A stretch of 57,422 nt of DNA from Catenaria anguillulae PL171 (taxonomy: Eukaryota; Blastocladiomycota; Blastocladiomycetes; Blastocladiales; Catenariaceae): NCBI GenBank assembly GCA_002102555.1, contig MCFL01000154.1, positions 1 through 57,422 of the forward strand, read 5' to 3'. The notes below the pieces were generated by a model. It saw only the letters and a list, made by a program, of their open reading frames with translations, was not told the DNA's origin and ran no database searches. The position numbers and the translations under genes are program-made. Position 1 is the stretch's first letter. Each line of letters opens with the position of its first letter. Of this stretch, positions 41,901 to 54,533 are shown one piece after another.

Positions 41901-44900
41901 GTCCTCGTCGCCGTCAATGTCCTCCAATGCGGGTACAATTGCCGGCCCCGAGGTTTCAATGTGAAGACTTGGGACTTGGACGCGGATACCGATTGGTTGA
42001 CGAATGTCAACCACCGACAAGCACACATGTGACTCGGCATCCAATGACTCGTTTACAATTGGTGCGCCAGCATGCCGTGACAGAATTTGGAACCGCATCG
42101 ACTCGGGCAAGTTGTTTTCAATCGTCAATGGCGCGTACAGCTCGACCGTGGTCAAAGGCATAATGCCGGGAAACTCTTCGTGCTCGACAACGACGTGCGA
42201 CACGAGCGTGAACGGCGGTCCACCAAAACTCGACTTGGTCACCACAAACAAATCCTTGCGACGCTCAGCTTGCTCGTACGTGATGGGCGAGCTCCAACCG
42301 TAGCCATACTGGCCATGAGGACGCACGCGCAGGGCCAACGCGGTCAGGTTGTGCATGGGGACATGGAAGTGGTGGTCGGCCTTGATGATTGAAATCTGCT
42401 CGTTGCACAAGACTTCGAGATCGATATTGGTCATGTTTCGCAACCGGTAAGGCGAGGAAATGTGCACCACCTTGGTGAACTGCTTGGTCGTGACGTGCAA
42501 GTAGAGCGAACGGCCAATGGTTGTTGACAAGGACGGTTCGAGGGCAACAATTTGCTTTGTCTCCCGCAAAATCGGCAAGGGATGCGTAGCCCCTTGCGTG
42601 GGCATGAGTACTTCTACCCTCACTTGAGAAAGGCCCCCATCAGTCGTGTCAAAGTAGTCGCCGGCCTCAGCAAATTGGCCCTCGGCGCCATCAGGAATCT
42701 CGAGCGTGGCTGACGTTCCAGCAGTTGGGCGCGGCGACGACGTTGCGCCGACAGAGGGACGGACACGAATCGGGAAACCAGTGTCGTTGTGGAACACGAG
42801 ACGGCTCTTTTGGCGTGTCACGGGCAAGTCGACCGAAGTGGGCCATAGGTTGGAGACACGGTTGACAGCGGCCAGCAAGGTTTGCGAGACGGTGGCTTCG
42901 AGTACACCCTTGGACTGCACAGCAACACTGAGCGTGTCACCAGCTTGTACAATGACTTGGAGTTTGCACTGCTCAATGAGCGGCTCCCAAACAGAGAGCT
43001 GCGGATTCCAAAAGTTGATGTTGGTCTCAATTGTGGCTGATACTTGCAACTGAAAGGGTGAACGAGGCATGAGATTAGGCATGTGCATGTACGCAGCATT
43101 GATTGACCAGAATTGAACGAACCGCCGATGCCCAATCATTGATCTCAAACGAACGAGGCAACTGAATGCTGCAATCAGTACAGGGCCGTGCACATCGGTT
43201 GACAAATCGTCCACGAGCAAAAACCGAATCCCTTCACTGGACACGTGCATTGTCTCGCGACGCACAATCACCTTAGCCATCGACGGCGGTTGTGGCGTCT
43301 GGGCACTTTGGCGGCGACTGCCGGTGCCCGTGCCCAGGCCAGTGACCGGTGGGACCAACGGGTCATCATGTACACCGGACCCCGCGTCACCCGCAGCTGC
43401 AGCCGGCGCCAAGAAGCCTTGCGACCACATTGTCCAAAACGATTGCAACAACACAATGTGCCGGTACGAGAGCCTGAGCACGAGCTTGCCGAGAGAAAGC
43501 GAGTACACTGTGCTGCCGAGGCCGTCGTCGTTGCGTTGCGGGACAAGCGAAATGGCCAGATCTTGCAGGATGCGCGATTGCGATGAGGCATTGTCCATGC
43601 GGCGCAAAAATGCGCCGAGGCCCCTTGACTTGCCAAAAGGAGACGTGCTTATTGCGACTTGGATTGAAAGGGCGACAAGAACAAGTGCCGGTGAGCGTGG
43701 ATCGGCCAAGGTGTGCACCAGTGTGATCTCCGGGTTGATGAGCTTGAGCTGGAATCGGAGTGCCGGTTGTTGCGGTTGTTGTTGCTGAGGGTGGGCAGGA
43801 GTGGATGACCGAGAAGCAGTCGCAATTGGCTTGGTTTGCGTCATAGTTGCCGGTTCGGGGGCAGTCGGCAACATGAAAAAGTCTTGAACAGCCAGGAAAA
43901 AGGCCGGGTTCATGATTGCACGCAAGCTGTCGGCGGTAAGGGACACGGTCCATGGGTCGTTTGGGCCATCGTTGAGGCTGATACGAGGATGGTGTACCGA
44001 ATGGTCGACAGGGACTGAGGTAATGACGTCATGGAAATGAATGGGACCCGGGCGCAGGTCGCGAAGCAAGATGCGGGTGCAACCGCCCTCAGCCAAGGTC
44101 TTTGTCGAGCCAATGATGCCTTGGAGGAAAAGATGGTTGAGCTCGGCACGCAGCAGATCGCGGACCTGGAGATGAATCGAGTTGCACGAGAAAGAAATGT
44201 CGAGCGGCTGCTGCTGCGCTGATGGTGGATTGCGAGACCGCCGATGCCAGGCGCGGCCGTGGAAGAAGGTGGCTGTTGTTGCTGCAGGTCTTGCCGACGA
44301 TGCTGATGTGTCGCCGGCACTGGTGCTTGGGATTGAGTAGCCAAGTCTTGTGGCACCAAGCAAGGAATCGCCACTGTTCTTGAGTCAATTGCACGAAATC
44401 GACGACACGTCCACGGCCAAGTGGTTGCCCGCGCATCGACACCATCAAGTGCGTACGGTGCAGCACATTTCATCGTGCATGCCCTTGAGCTTGGTAAGCA
44501 AATTGACATCCTGCAAAGACGCTTCAAACGCCAGCTCTTGGGCGACCTCAGCTGGCGGGGAAGCAGCGGCCGGACAGGCGAGATGGCCTTGGACGACAAT
44601 GAGCCCAAATGTGCATGCAGTTCGTCCCGTCCCTTGCATAAACGATGACGGGCGAATCAATTGTCACGTCCCATCCAAATCGGGTCGTCGTGACCGTTTC
44701 GGCAATTTCAGCCACCCGACTCTTTGCGACATCTACCATGGTCGTGGTGAATGCCGACAAGAATGCCAAAGTGCGGTTGATTTCTGCGGGCAGATATCGC
44801 AACACGAGCGCCTCGGACGAGAAACCAAACAAGTGCATCAAAGCCAGAGTCGAGGGCCCACTTGGTTGCCGAGTCGTACCGGAACTTGGCGGTTGTGGCG

Positions 44901-47900
44901 CCGTCAATTCGAGCCAGGGTTTCACCAGAGTGACCGCCGTGACCCGAAGCGCGCCAAGGGTACCAGAAATTGACATTTGCCCGTCGTACATGTCGATCGC
45001 AACGGACGATTCGCCAAGATGAGCGCGAGAAAGACTTGTCCGGCATCGTTGAGCGACACAGTGACACCATGGAGCTGGAACTGCAGCTTTGTCTTGGAAG
45101 GCGGCGGCGCCGCTGCCGATGTGAAAGGACAGCCGGTTTTGAGAAGGAGTCGCTGGTGCCGCGAGTGGACAGATGCCCTTGCGGCGTTGTGGAGGCGGTG
45201 CCAAGACACCAGCGTGAAGTGATAGATATCCGCCAACGCCTCTTGGTTACAATGGCTCTGATATTGTCCAACGAAATGGCAATGACAGACTCGCCCGGCC
45301 TTGCTTGAAGTCAATGGTTACCAAAGCAGACAAGGCCCGGTAATGCTGGCGTTGCATCGTGCGAAACCGCCTCAACGGCGCAACCGCATGGATGCGATCC
45401 AATCCCGGTTCCGGCCGACGAGACCAAGTACTGCAGCTTGGCACACGCTGCTGCAAATCCTTGACGAGAATGGTCGACAAAGTCACCTTGACGTCGCGCA
45501 CACCGTTGGCCCGTATCGTGAAGATGCATGACAAATCCACCGAGCTGCGCCTCGGCCACATCCTTCCACGCCGTCGCGGCATCATATCCGCTGTCGGCTT
45601 AAAGGCGGTGCAAACGCAAGTGCAACCTTGAGCTTGTCCACCTTGAGCTGTACATCCAGCGTGCCGCCAACGTCAAATGTGGTCGAGTCGTCTTGGCTGA
45701 TTGCTCATTGGCACCTTTTCCATCGGCCAGCGGCGAGCAGGCATTGTAACTCGGCGGCGGCGCATTCGGGTCGGGCGGTACGAGCGTGTTGATACCCAGC
45801 ATGAGCGCATTGTACCCCCGGTCCGACAAACACAAATCCACACTGGGCAACACAGTCACAAGCGACAAGGCCGGCACAGTTGACATGATTCCAGGCGGGA
45901 AGGCCGACTTTTTGCACGTCAATAAGACGTCCAAATCCTTGACGATAAACTCCATCACCTCTCGCCTCGGCGGTGTCGCTTGACCGCCGCCGCCACGCAT
46001 TTTGACCAAACATTGATCCACACTGTTGCCCAAAAACAAGCTTGCGTTGGACAGCTTGACATCGTACGTATCTACAAGCATATCCATCATTTCGGCAATC
46101 TCTTGCTCGCTCAACTGCGTGCCGGCCTTGTCCAACAGCCTCGACTTTTGCAACGCGTCGGGCAATCGTGATGTGAAGACCAATCGACCCGTATCCAGCC
46201 CCAGCACGCCCTTGTCGTCGGGCAGCGGGACCAGAAACACGGGTGCCGCCACGTCCATCTTGATATTCACGGCACGACGCTGCTCGAGCGCAAACTGCAA
46301 ACCGGCACGAGTCGATTGGCTCACGGCCAGCGCAACTTGTTGGAAGTCTTCTTGTACAGCATCGGGCAAATCAAAGAACGACACGACCTGGTCAATGAGT
46401 GTCCGCGAGCAAACGACCACAAGCGATTGCGTGGTCACCGACACGGACGTTTCGGATTCGGCGTGCTTGACGTGTGCGGAAAAGAGCGGCGAGGAAGAAG
46501 AGTACGACGAAAAGGAGGAAGACGACGATGTAATGGCTGGTGCGAGTTCCGAGCCGGTCCGTGACGGTGGAGGAAACATGACGAGCTTGTCACCCGATTC
46601 GGACAGCCGGTCCAGCATGGTGAATGTGCCCATGGACATGAAGACCGAGACAGTGTTGTTGAGTGAGAGCACGAGCTCGGACGCCAGATCCCCAAACTGC
46701 CATACTATACCCTTGTCGACCTTGTCCTTGGAACACTTGTGATCGGTGGACGACGGCTTTGCAACTGTTGGCTCCAATCCCAATGCACCCGTCTTGAGGT
46801 TGAACTTGACCCGTAAGAGCAAGCAGTTCGGGTCGCTCAATTCCTGTTGCTGCTGCTGTTGCGCATTGTCGGTAATGTCCAAATCCAAAAGACGCTGCAA
46901 ATCAGAGATTTCGATCGTGTTGCTGGGCGACTCGGGCGGGTCCGCCGGGAACGCGCCGGCGAGCGCCATTTCGTCTGCGGGTTCGACGGCCGTCGTGACA
47001 GGATCCGGGACCGCAGCAGTTGTGGCAGTTGTGGTTGTGCGGGAGAATGGCCACCATCCACCCCAACCGCCTCCGCTTGTGCTTGCAGCAGTGGTGCTCG
47101 CCTCTGAGGCTGAATGTTGACTTTTGACTGTCGGCACAGGAGACTTGGTTCGACCGGGCGGCGTGATGGTTGTGGACCCACCACTTGTCGATGCCACTGA
47201 TGTTGAACTCGACTTGACGCCCTTGGCACCGTACTTTTGCCTCGCCTCTTGCCGAAGCACATGTAGCGCCCAATCCTCAAACAAGAGCACGTCCTCCAAA
47301 CTCAAGTCACGTTGGAGTTGCTCGAGACGTTTGGCCTGCTCGCTTGTAAACCCGGCGGCCTCCATACCGGCGCCGACGGCCGCTGCAGTCGCCACAGTGG
47401 ACGGTACGGGAACCATTGCCACCGCGGGTCCACCTTCGGCCGTGACAATCGGCACACCTGCTACGCGCCGGGCTTTGGCCAGCGAAATGTACTCGAGTCG
47501 GGTCTTCCTGCGCGCGTCCAGAAATTGGCGCGTGCGCGGAGCAACTTTACCGCGCGCCTTGATCATGGCGGCGTCCAGGGCATACCTCCAAAGAGCTTGC
47601 GGGTTGCGCTGAACCGCGAGAGAAGTGCGGACGTGAATGAACTGCAGCGAGGATGCGAGCGTGCGGAAATAGTGCAGCGCGAGCCAGATGGACTCGTATT
47701 CGTGGCGGCGCAGCGACACAGAGAAGTCGGCAAACGAAAGGTTGAGGTCGAATTGAGGCAGGTTTGGCCCGAAATGACGGTTGATGGTGAGCTAGATGAC
47801 AGAGTCATTGTGTCAGTCTTGAGCGTATAAAGAAAGGAATGCAACAAGTCTGATTGGACGTACACGGCCTTCGGCGTTGACTGGGCACAGAACGCTGTGC

Positions 47901-48778
47901 TTGCCGTCGGGTTTGCTGTCGGCCCACAAGTCTTCACCCTACAACATGATCCACATGCAGAGTGAGTCGCTTGTCGAGGATAAACTCACCCATCGGTATC
48001 AGCACGAATAACGGACTTCGGGATCTGCTTCTTGACCACTCTCTTTCCAAACGACGGCCAATCCACTCAACTTGAGCAACTTGCGCGTCTGACCAGCCGC
48101 CGTGGGTCCTCCACCCATCGCATCCGCATGCTGTTGTTCCTGCCATTGCTCGTTCACTGAAACAATAGAAAGCTCTTGCAGAGACAAGTCGACGGCATAC
48201 GGCCGCGTCGGCGTTGAGAGCTCGTCAATGAATTGCACAGAGATGTTGGTAATTGAGACTTGAATGTTGTCAATGAGCTTGGTGATAAGCTGGGCCGTGT
48301 AGGATTCGGAATGATTTGTGTCTGCACTCAAACCGGTCAAAAGAGTCTCTCTTGCATTCGACAGGGTCTTGAAGCATGACATACCAGTCGCGGCAAAAGC
48401 CGCCAACGCAGCCTTGCGCCTCTCCTCCACGCCAGCCAACACCGATAACTTTTGTCGAAACGCCCGCTCGAGTTCTTCCTTGATATCCACAGACTTCAAG
48501 TCCCTTGGACTTGCCGCAAATGACACGCGGTCTATCAAGATGCGAATAGGCTGCGACTTGAGGTTCTTCCACGGAATCTTGAGCACGAGTGACCCCAAAG
48601 ACCCCTCTTGGATGGCAATGGGCAAGCCCAAGCGGATAAGTGCGTCGCCGCGCAAGCGCAGCGATCGCAGCTGAACGTCGCCAGCCCACACGCCCACGCT
48701 GAGCTGCGTGGTTTCCAAGCCTTGGACATAGTCGCCAAGGACGCGGTTGAGGAGCGTGGCCAAGACTTGCTCGAACAT
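38989..48778 (-). CDS. VPS13: VPS13 bridge-like lipid transfer protein
   Basis: A gene of ~9.8 kb for a protein of about 3,000 residues that moves bulk glycerolipid between membranes at contact sites. The N-terminal chorein domain is clear (MFEQVLATLLNRVLGDYVQG, then GDVQLRSLRLR, and LGLPIAIQEGSLGSLVLKIP). Beta-groove repeats follow, then the adaptor-binding region (RLVFHNDTGFPIRVRPSVG, IPGGLVRKVTVYLPFVLRN, FPGIMPLTTVELYAPLTIEN), the ATG2-type C-terminal part (SGVKSFFIEPYAMSLERPQD, then IGLGILKGGGALVGKTVYGF) and a PH-like C-terminus (ETKLEDNVVIVTDKCIVLAR, QRPIYFFRIVQYDGEARMVE). Resolved exons: 48385-48778, 48017-48321, 47864-47938, from 47791 down, 39425-~44300, 39252-39350, 38989-39167. Introns in 44.3-45.7 kb exist but I did not fix every boundary. 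Poly-Gln and Ser-rich inserts occur near 46.5-47.2 kb. Confidence 0.92.
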
Positions 48779-49320
48779 GGTGGCTTACAGTGGATATGAA
48801 CGGTCACAGCGTGCTGCCGGGAACCATCGGTCAATTATGAATCAGTTGCGTGAAGGATTAATGCAGCGTTCATTGGGTTGTCAGACATTCTTTCTGTCAA
48901 TTTGCTGACTTCATTCAGGCAGAGACGAGCCTGGAAACCGCGTGGTCGGTAAGGTTGATGATTGACGGTGGGCCGTCGATCCGCCAAGTGGAGCGAACAC
49001 GTTGGAATCAAGCCTCAACTTGCCTCTCCACTTGCGAGGCGCGCCTCATTCCACACGCAACTAGCGTTGAGGAGGGTGTCCGCATGTGGCAGGTTGGCTG
49101 CACTCTTTCTGGGACGTGAAGAGATGGACGTACATATATCACCTGGCAGAAACGGCTTCAACAAGTCGGAGGAGCGTACACACGACGTGTGAAATTGAAG
49201 TCGAGTCCACCGCGAACATTTCATTAGGATATCAGGTTGATCAAAAAGGGCAGCCGCAAGGCTGTACCGAATGCCAAATGTATTCGCCAAATCATCGGTA
49301 TCGCAACCATACCGGTAGCA
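48779..49320. promoter_or_regulatory. Divergent promoter region, VPS13 / GPCR 2
   Basis: These 542 bp separate the start codons of VPS13 (-) and GPCR 2 (+), so both promoters must lie here. No clear TATA box or palindrome was found. An in-frame ATG at 49237 could extend GPCR 2 upstream by 28 residues into this region. Confidence 0.5.
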
Positions 49321-52300
49321 ATGACTTCCCAATTCGCATGTGCTGTACACAAGCCTATCCTTTACCGACAGTGTGCGAGAACAGTCGTTGTCTGCATTCT
49401 GCTCTTGCTCGGCTCTGCCTTACGGATATCCAGAGCACAGAATGTCTTTCGAATCGCGGTTCAGTTACCTTTTGCCAACTTTTCAGGTACTGCAATCCAC
49501 CCGCTTTGCTGGCTCTTGAGACTGGCACCCACGCGACATGGATCCGTTGACAACGATCATGTGCATTTAGCGAGCTCGGCCTCTGTCCTTCCCATTGTTA
49601 ATACGCTGCGCCATTTCCAGCATGACCCAACGATCCTAAACTCAATCGATCCGCGATACAGCTTTGAGCTCATATTCACACCTTCTGGCCGCACAACATC
49701 TGCATCCGTGGCAGTTGCTGTCAGCTCGGTTGTTGAGCAAAACGTGAGTGCTATCGTTGGCGAGTTCTCATCGGGCAATTCCTTGGCGCTTGGGATGGCT
49801 TTGGGGTCTTACTTCAAGACACCGATGTGCAGTGGATCGTCAGGCACAGTGGAGTTGTCTGACAAGGCAAACTACCCACTAGCGTTTCGCACATTGTCAG
49901 TATGTTTGTACGGCAGTATAGAAAGACTCGGAAGAAGAGTAAAAACCTCATGTCATCTAGGTAGGAATCGACATGGTTTGGAGCCATGTACGCAGTCTTT
50001 ATTCGCGAAATGGGCTGGAGAAATGTCGTTGCTCTGCACTCGAATGACGCGCAAGGCCAAAGCAGTACGTTTTGTATAACTTGAGACCGTATGTTTGTTT
50101 TGACAAACCATGCTGATGAAGGCCGCTAGCAGGTGTTGCTGCATTTCGAGCAGCCGCTGGAGTACGAGGTATCAATGCTCTCGTTGTGCCATTTGATCCA
50201 AGAGCGGATGATTGGACACCACAATTCAACCAAATCGCAAGTAGCTACAATCGAATTATTGTGTTTCTGACCACCTCCGATAATGGTCAGGCACTTCTCC
50301 TTCAGGCGCTGTACGTTGCTTGGTTGCAGATGTACCGATACGGTCGTCCCGACGCATCGCCTCGTTTTGCTGAGATGACGGTTGAAATCCTCACATTAAA
50401 ACAGTGACTTTGGATTGGTTGGTCCAGACTATGTCTGGGTGCGATACATTGGTCGTTTCTATTCATTCCCTTTCGCTCAAGACACTCATTTTGCGTTTTG
50501 CTTCAAAGATGGGAACACTCGCACTGAACAATATTGTCACCCGCAACTCGGACCCTGTCCTCCGGGCTCGAGTAAGTGAGGCGACCAAGGGCTTCTTTTT
50601 GATAGACCGAAACATTCAACCGACGCCATTGACGTTGGCCATGGAATCATATTGGGACCAGCGATTCCCTGACACTCCGATCGCTGCATATACGCACGAG
50701 TTTTACGCGTACGCCTCGTTTGCTTCACGTGTCCCTGTGGTGGAAGAAGGCATGCGCTCATGCGCATCATTTCATCCCATTCCTGAATGTAGCTGTGCAC
50801 TTGCGGTAGCTCGCGGCCTTGTGAAGGCATGTACTGCGCCAGTATTCGTTGATGTGACTTGACATTTCTTGTTCACCATTCGCACACCTGTCCATCTCGT
50901 AATCCACTAGCTGGCAAACAGAATAGGATACACCAACGTCATGTCACGCAACTACTCGACAGACGTCCTGCCCCTCTTTCTCGAACCGTTTCAGGGTGCA
51001 TCCGGGCAAGTCGAGTTTGACTCACGCGGAAACCGCTTCCAAATGGCGGGCCAAGTCAACAATCTCGTTGACGGCATTATAACACCTGCATACCGTGTGC
51101 GCCAGAATGAGACATTGGAGACTCTGGAGGGTGGACCCAAGTTTTACTCTGGTGATGGTCGTATTCCGCTCGACAAGCCAGTGCCTGTTCCCATGTACCT
51201 CACATGGAGTCAACTTGGCGCTCAAGTTTACGCTGTTTTCTTGGCCCTTGTCCTGCTTGTCATCGTGGCAGGTGCTGTTTACGTACTGCAGCACCGCAAG
51301 AAGCCAGCCATCAAGGCTCTTTCATGGACCTTTTTGCTCTTCATGACCATCGGATGTCTGCTCATGTTGATTGGTGTTTCGCTCGGTCTCGGCCAACCAA
51401 CCAACGCAACGTGCACTGCGCAAGCGACGGGTTGGGTACTGGGGTGTGGCATTGTGCTGTCCAGCTCAACTGCCAAAGCGTACCGCATCTTCAAGATCTT
51501 TGATGAGGACCTTTTGCTCAAAAAGAATGCATGGGGAATCAAGGACCGCGAGCTTGCTCGCGCCGTGTCTGCCGTCCTACTCGTCATACTTGCCTTGCTT
51601 GGAGTCGCCCTTGTGCTTGTTCCCATCAGCGCTGTGCAAGTCACGACTCCATTGACTGTCAGTATCCGTTGCCGCATTCCCGCAAATGCAAATCGCACAG
51701 GCATGACTGCGGGCATCCTTCTACTGGCATTCCTCATTGCCCTGCTCGTCTCTGTTCTATACTTTGGATACCGCACCCGCCACGTCAAATCCGTGTACGG
51801 CGAGTCCATTTGGCTGCTGTACATGTCGCAAAACCTGGTCATCATAGGCGGTGCCATGGTCCCGTTTCTGTTGTTTGATTTCGGCAGCAGACAGGCGACC
51901 GCCGACTGGGTGGTGATTGTGATGCAAACCTATGTTCTGCTCTTCACGTACTGGTCCGTCGTCGGACGCATCGTGCTCATGGCCTACTTTGAAGCGCCAT
52001 ACGTGATGCCGTCCATGGAAATGATGGTGGCAACAAATCAGGGCGGCGACTTGCAATCCTTGGATTCATACGCATTGAAAGCCGCCTTGGCCACAAGCAA
52101 TCACAAGCGACATGCCATTGGCGTGTTTCCCGTGAAAAAGTGCGGCCGGATTCTGGCCGTTTGGGTCAAGCATCGGGTCACGCTGTGTGCTCGCAACGGG
52201 TACATGACCATCACACCCGACACTGACGAGCTCGTCAAGCGACGAGGAGGCATGCGCTTCATTCACCAGGTGATTCCCCTAAGGCCAACCAGCTTTGTAC

Positions 52301-52572
52301 CCGCCGTCGCTGGCCACCCGCTCACCATTCAGATCCTTGCGCCATTGCCCTCGACCTCGTCGTGGTTCATTCAGTTTCCGGACCAAGCAACGCATAACAT
52401 GTGGTGTGTCTATGTGTCAGAAACAAGCGGGTCGACGGCATCGCTCGCGTCGGCCATGGACCATTGCGTAGGGAATGGGAGCATATCTCGCGGTGGAACA
52501 GTGACGCCCGTGGATCTGCCGGCGAGAAGTCGGACAGTGTCGGTTGCAAGTGATTCAATTCGAGGATTCTAG
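49321..52572 (+). CDS. Class C (GABA-B-like) GPCR with C-terminal PH domain, receptor 2
   Basis: A 901-residue paralog of receptor 1. Exons: 49321-49486, 49571-49899, 49965-50064, 50130-50310, 50405-50438, 50509-50708, 50793-50826, 50911-52572. Exons 2, 3, 5, 6 and 7 have exactly the lengths of receptor 1 (329, 100, 34, 200, 34 nt). ATG 49321 is chosen because it opens a signal peptide (ARTVVVCILLLLGSALRISR). The ligand domain has NVFRIAVQLPFANFS, NVSAIVGEFSS, a TPMCSGSSG loop, REMGWRNVVALHSNDAQGQ and VVPFDPRADDWTPQFNQI. Seven membrane helices follow, with NATCTAQATGW at helix 3 and FTYWSVVGRIVLMAYF at helix 7. The PH-like tail has KKCGRILAVWVKHRVTLCAR and WFIQFPDQATHNMWCVYVSE. Intron 7 uses a GC donor. 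Helices and PH domain are better conserved than the ligand domain, so the two may sense different ligands through a common output (inference). Confidence 0.88.
50827..50910 (+). other. GC-AG intron in GPCR 2
   Basis: Intron 7 runs from AAG/GCATGT to CCACTAG. A GT at this site is absent. Using GC gives a 34-nt exon 7 that matches receptor 1 in length and sequence (ALAVARGLVK against ALARGLVR) and keeps the frame into LANRIGYTNV. Receptor 1 has an ordinary GTACGG donor at the same place. Confidence 0.75.
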
Positions 52573-53031
52573 GATTGCATGATGTGATTGATGTGTTGGG
52601 TCGGCTGTGCGTTGGATCGCTTTTGTGCACATAGTTCTGCACAATTATTGTTCATTAGCTAATTCAGGGCAGCTTTCTCGTATGCATCCGACTGCTCCTT
52701 TGAGCACTGAGAGGTCAAACAATGTGATTCAGAGGGCACGCGGACTGGTGGGAAAGGTCACTGTGTGCCTCAGCGTTTCGCAACATTCATTCAGACAGTG
52801 TTGTGGGCCCATTTCATCCAAGTGAAACGATGACAACAATGAGACAGTGTATCAAGGGAATAAATACATATGTAAAACATCACAAGAGAAATGGGTAGAG
52901 CCGCGAAAAACTGCCAAAAACCGACTCCAACCAACCAACAGCGAGCAAAGCATGATGAATGCAATATGTACACGACTACCTCGTCTAAATCTCTTCAAAT
53001 CGCAATCGCTCAACATGGCCCGTGGCCGCGC
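52573..53031. other. Convergent 3' intergenic region
   Basis: 459 bp between the stop codons of GPCR 2 (+) and the subtilisin gene (-). No ORF with family character; both 3' UTRs are expected here. Confidence 0.6.
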
Positions 53032-54533
53032 TTACTGAGTACCAACGAAGACAAGCTTGTTGGGCGTGCCGTACACTGTGTCATTCAAGACACCGTCTGT
53101 GGCAGACTCCCAAAGCCGGTCGCGGATCTGCTGCGGGGTCAAGGTCGGATCTTGTGAAAGCATGAGCGCAACCACGCCGGCGACCATGGGTGAGGCCATT
53201 GAGCTAAATCAACAACGAGTTGTGATAGGGTGAGAAGCTGAGGGATGTTGACAAATAAAAAAAAAATCCAAGGGGTCACGTACGTTCCACTCATGGTGGC
53301 AGTCCCAGCAGTCGTGCCGGTCTTGATGGACAAAATATCGACACCTGGAGCAAGAACTGTGAATCGATCAAGACCGGGTCACACCAGTCAGCATCACCAT
53401 CAACCAGCACATCAGCACATGAAATGAACTGGAGCACGCACGAGTCACGCAACTGCCATAGTTGGACCAAGTCGCCATCCAATCCCTCGAATCCGTCGCG
53501 CCAACCACAATGGCCGACCGAGCCGAACTGGGCGACCCGTAGCACGCCGCCTGGCCCTTGTTCCCCGCCGCAACCACCACTGGAATCCCTTCGGCCACGG
53601 CCGCGTCCACGGCAGCATTCAGGGCACGGTCCTCGTACCCATGAATCGACATGTTGACGACGGCACGCTCGTTGGGCTTGGACTTGGCGGTCTTGACGAT
53701 CCAATCGAGCGCCTTGACCATGTCTGCGGTTGTGCCAAAGCCTTGTGCGTCGAGGGCGGTCACCGATGTGCACCGGGCGCGTTTGGCGACGCCGTGCAGT
53801 GTCCCAATGGCAATGCCTGTGATAACACATGCAAGTGAGTGAGAATCTAATCTTGTCCGCCGAACCATTTGAGAACAGCAGTCGTACCACACACGTGCGA
53901 ACCATGACCCTGGGGATCCGTTCCAACCTTGCACCCAGAGCAAGTTGCTACGCCACGATCCACTCGCCCGCGAATGTCTTGATGCGCCATGTGGATGCCC
54001 GTATCGAGCACATAGACATTGACGCCCGATCCGGCCGTTGACGGGTACGCATAGGGCGAGGACTTGAGATCTGCAGGCAACGTGCGGGACACAATTCGCG
54101 CGAGTCCCCAGTTGGGCACGGGTGCTTGCTGGGTGATTGGTGCAGCCGCCGCCGGAGCGGGAGCGGGGGCCGAGATTTGGTACTTGAGGTTGGGTACAAC
54201 GCTTGCGACCGACGGGTGGCGCCGGATTTGCTCCAGCGTTGACGTTGACAATGTGGCGGGGACCGCACGGAACGTGGACCCAATCGAGGCGTACGAGGCA
54301 GAGTCGATGGATGATTGGAATCCGCCGTCGGTTGCAGATTCGCGCGCGTTTTCGCGGTCGATTGTGGCGCGCAGAGATTGCAGGGACGAGGAAGAGTCGG
54401 GGACGTTGGATTTGAAGGTGATCAAGTACGAGTTGGGGACTTGGGCTTCGGCGGGTGGTGCGTTAGGAGATGATTGCGCCAATGCCAAGGTAGCGGCCAG
54501 GACGAGAAGGGAGATGGTTGCTGGAGTGTGCAT
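53032..54533 (-). CDS. Secreted subtilisin-family serine protease (proteinase K-like)
   Basis: A 421-residue S8 peptidase from four exons: 53888-54533, 53442-53816, 53284-53356, 53032-53203; introns 71-85 bp, all in phase. A signal peptide (ATISLLVLAATLALAQ) leads to an I9 inhibitor propeptide (SYLITFKSNVPDSSSSLQSL) and a Pro/Ala-rich linker. The catalytic triad is complete: Asp in VYVLDTGIHMAHQDIRGR, His in DPQGHGSHVCG, Ser in SGTSMASPMVAGVVALML. The oxyanion Asn is in VVVAAGNKGQAACYGSP. Cys residues in ATCSGCK and NYGSCV resemble the proteinase K branch. Splicing restores GSCVTLLAPGVDILSI across the 53357-53441 intron and GT/SMASP across 53204-53283. It should act outside the cell, in nutrition or host degradation. 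It appears functional. Confidence 0.92.

Noticed and set aside
50821-50835. Alternative GT donors for GPCR 2 intron 7
   Set aside because: GTGAAG removes two conserved residues and GTACTG breaks the frame; only the GC donor reproduces the 34-nt exon of receptor 1.
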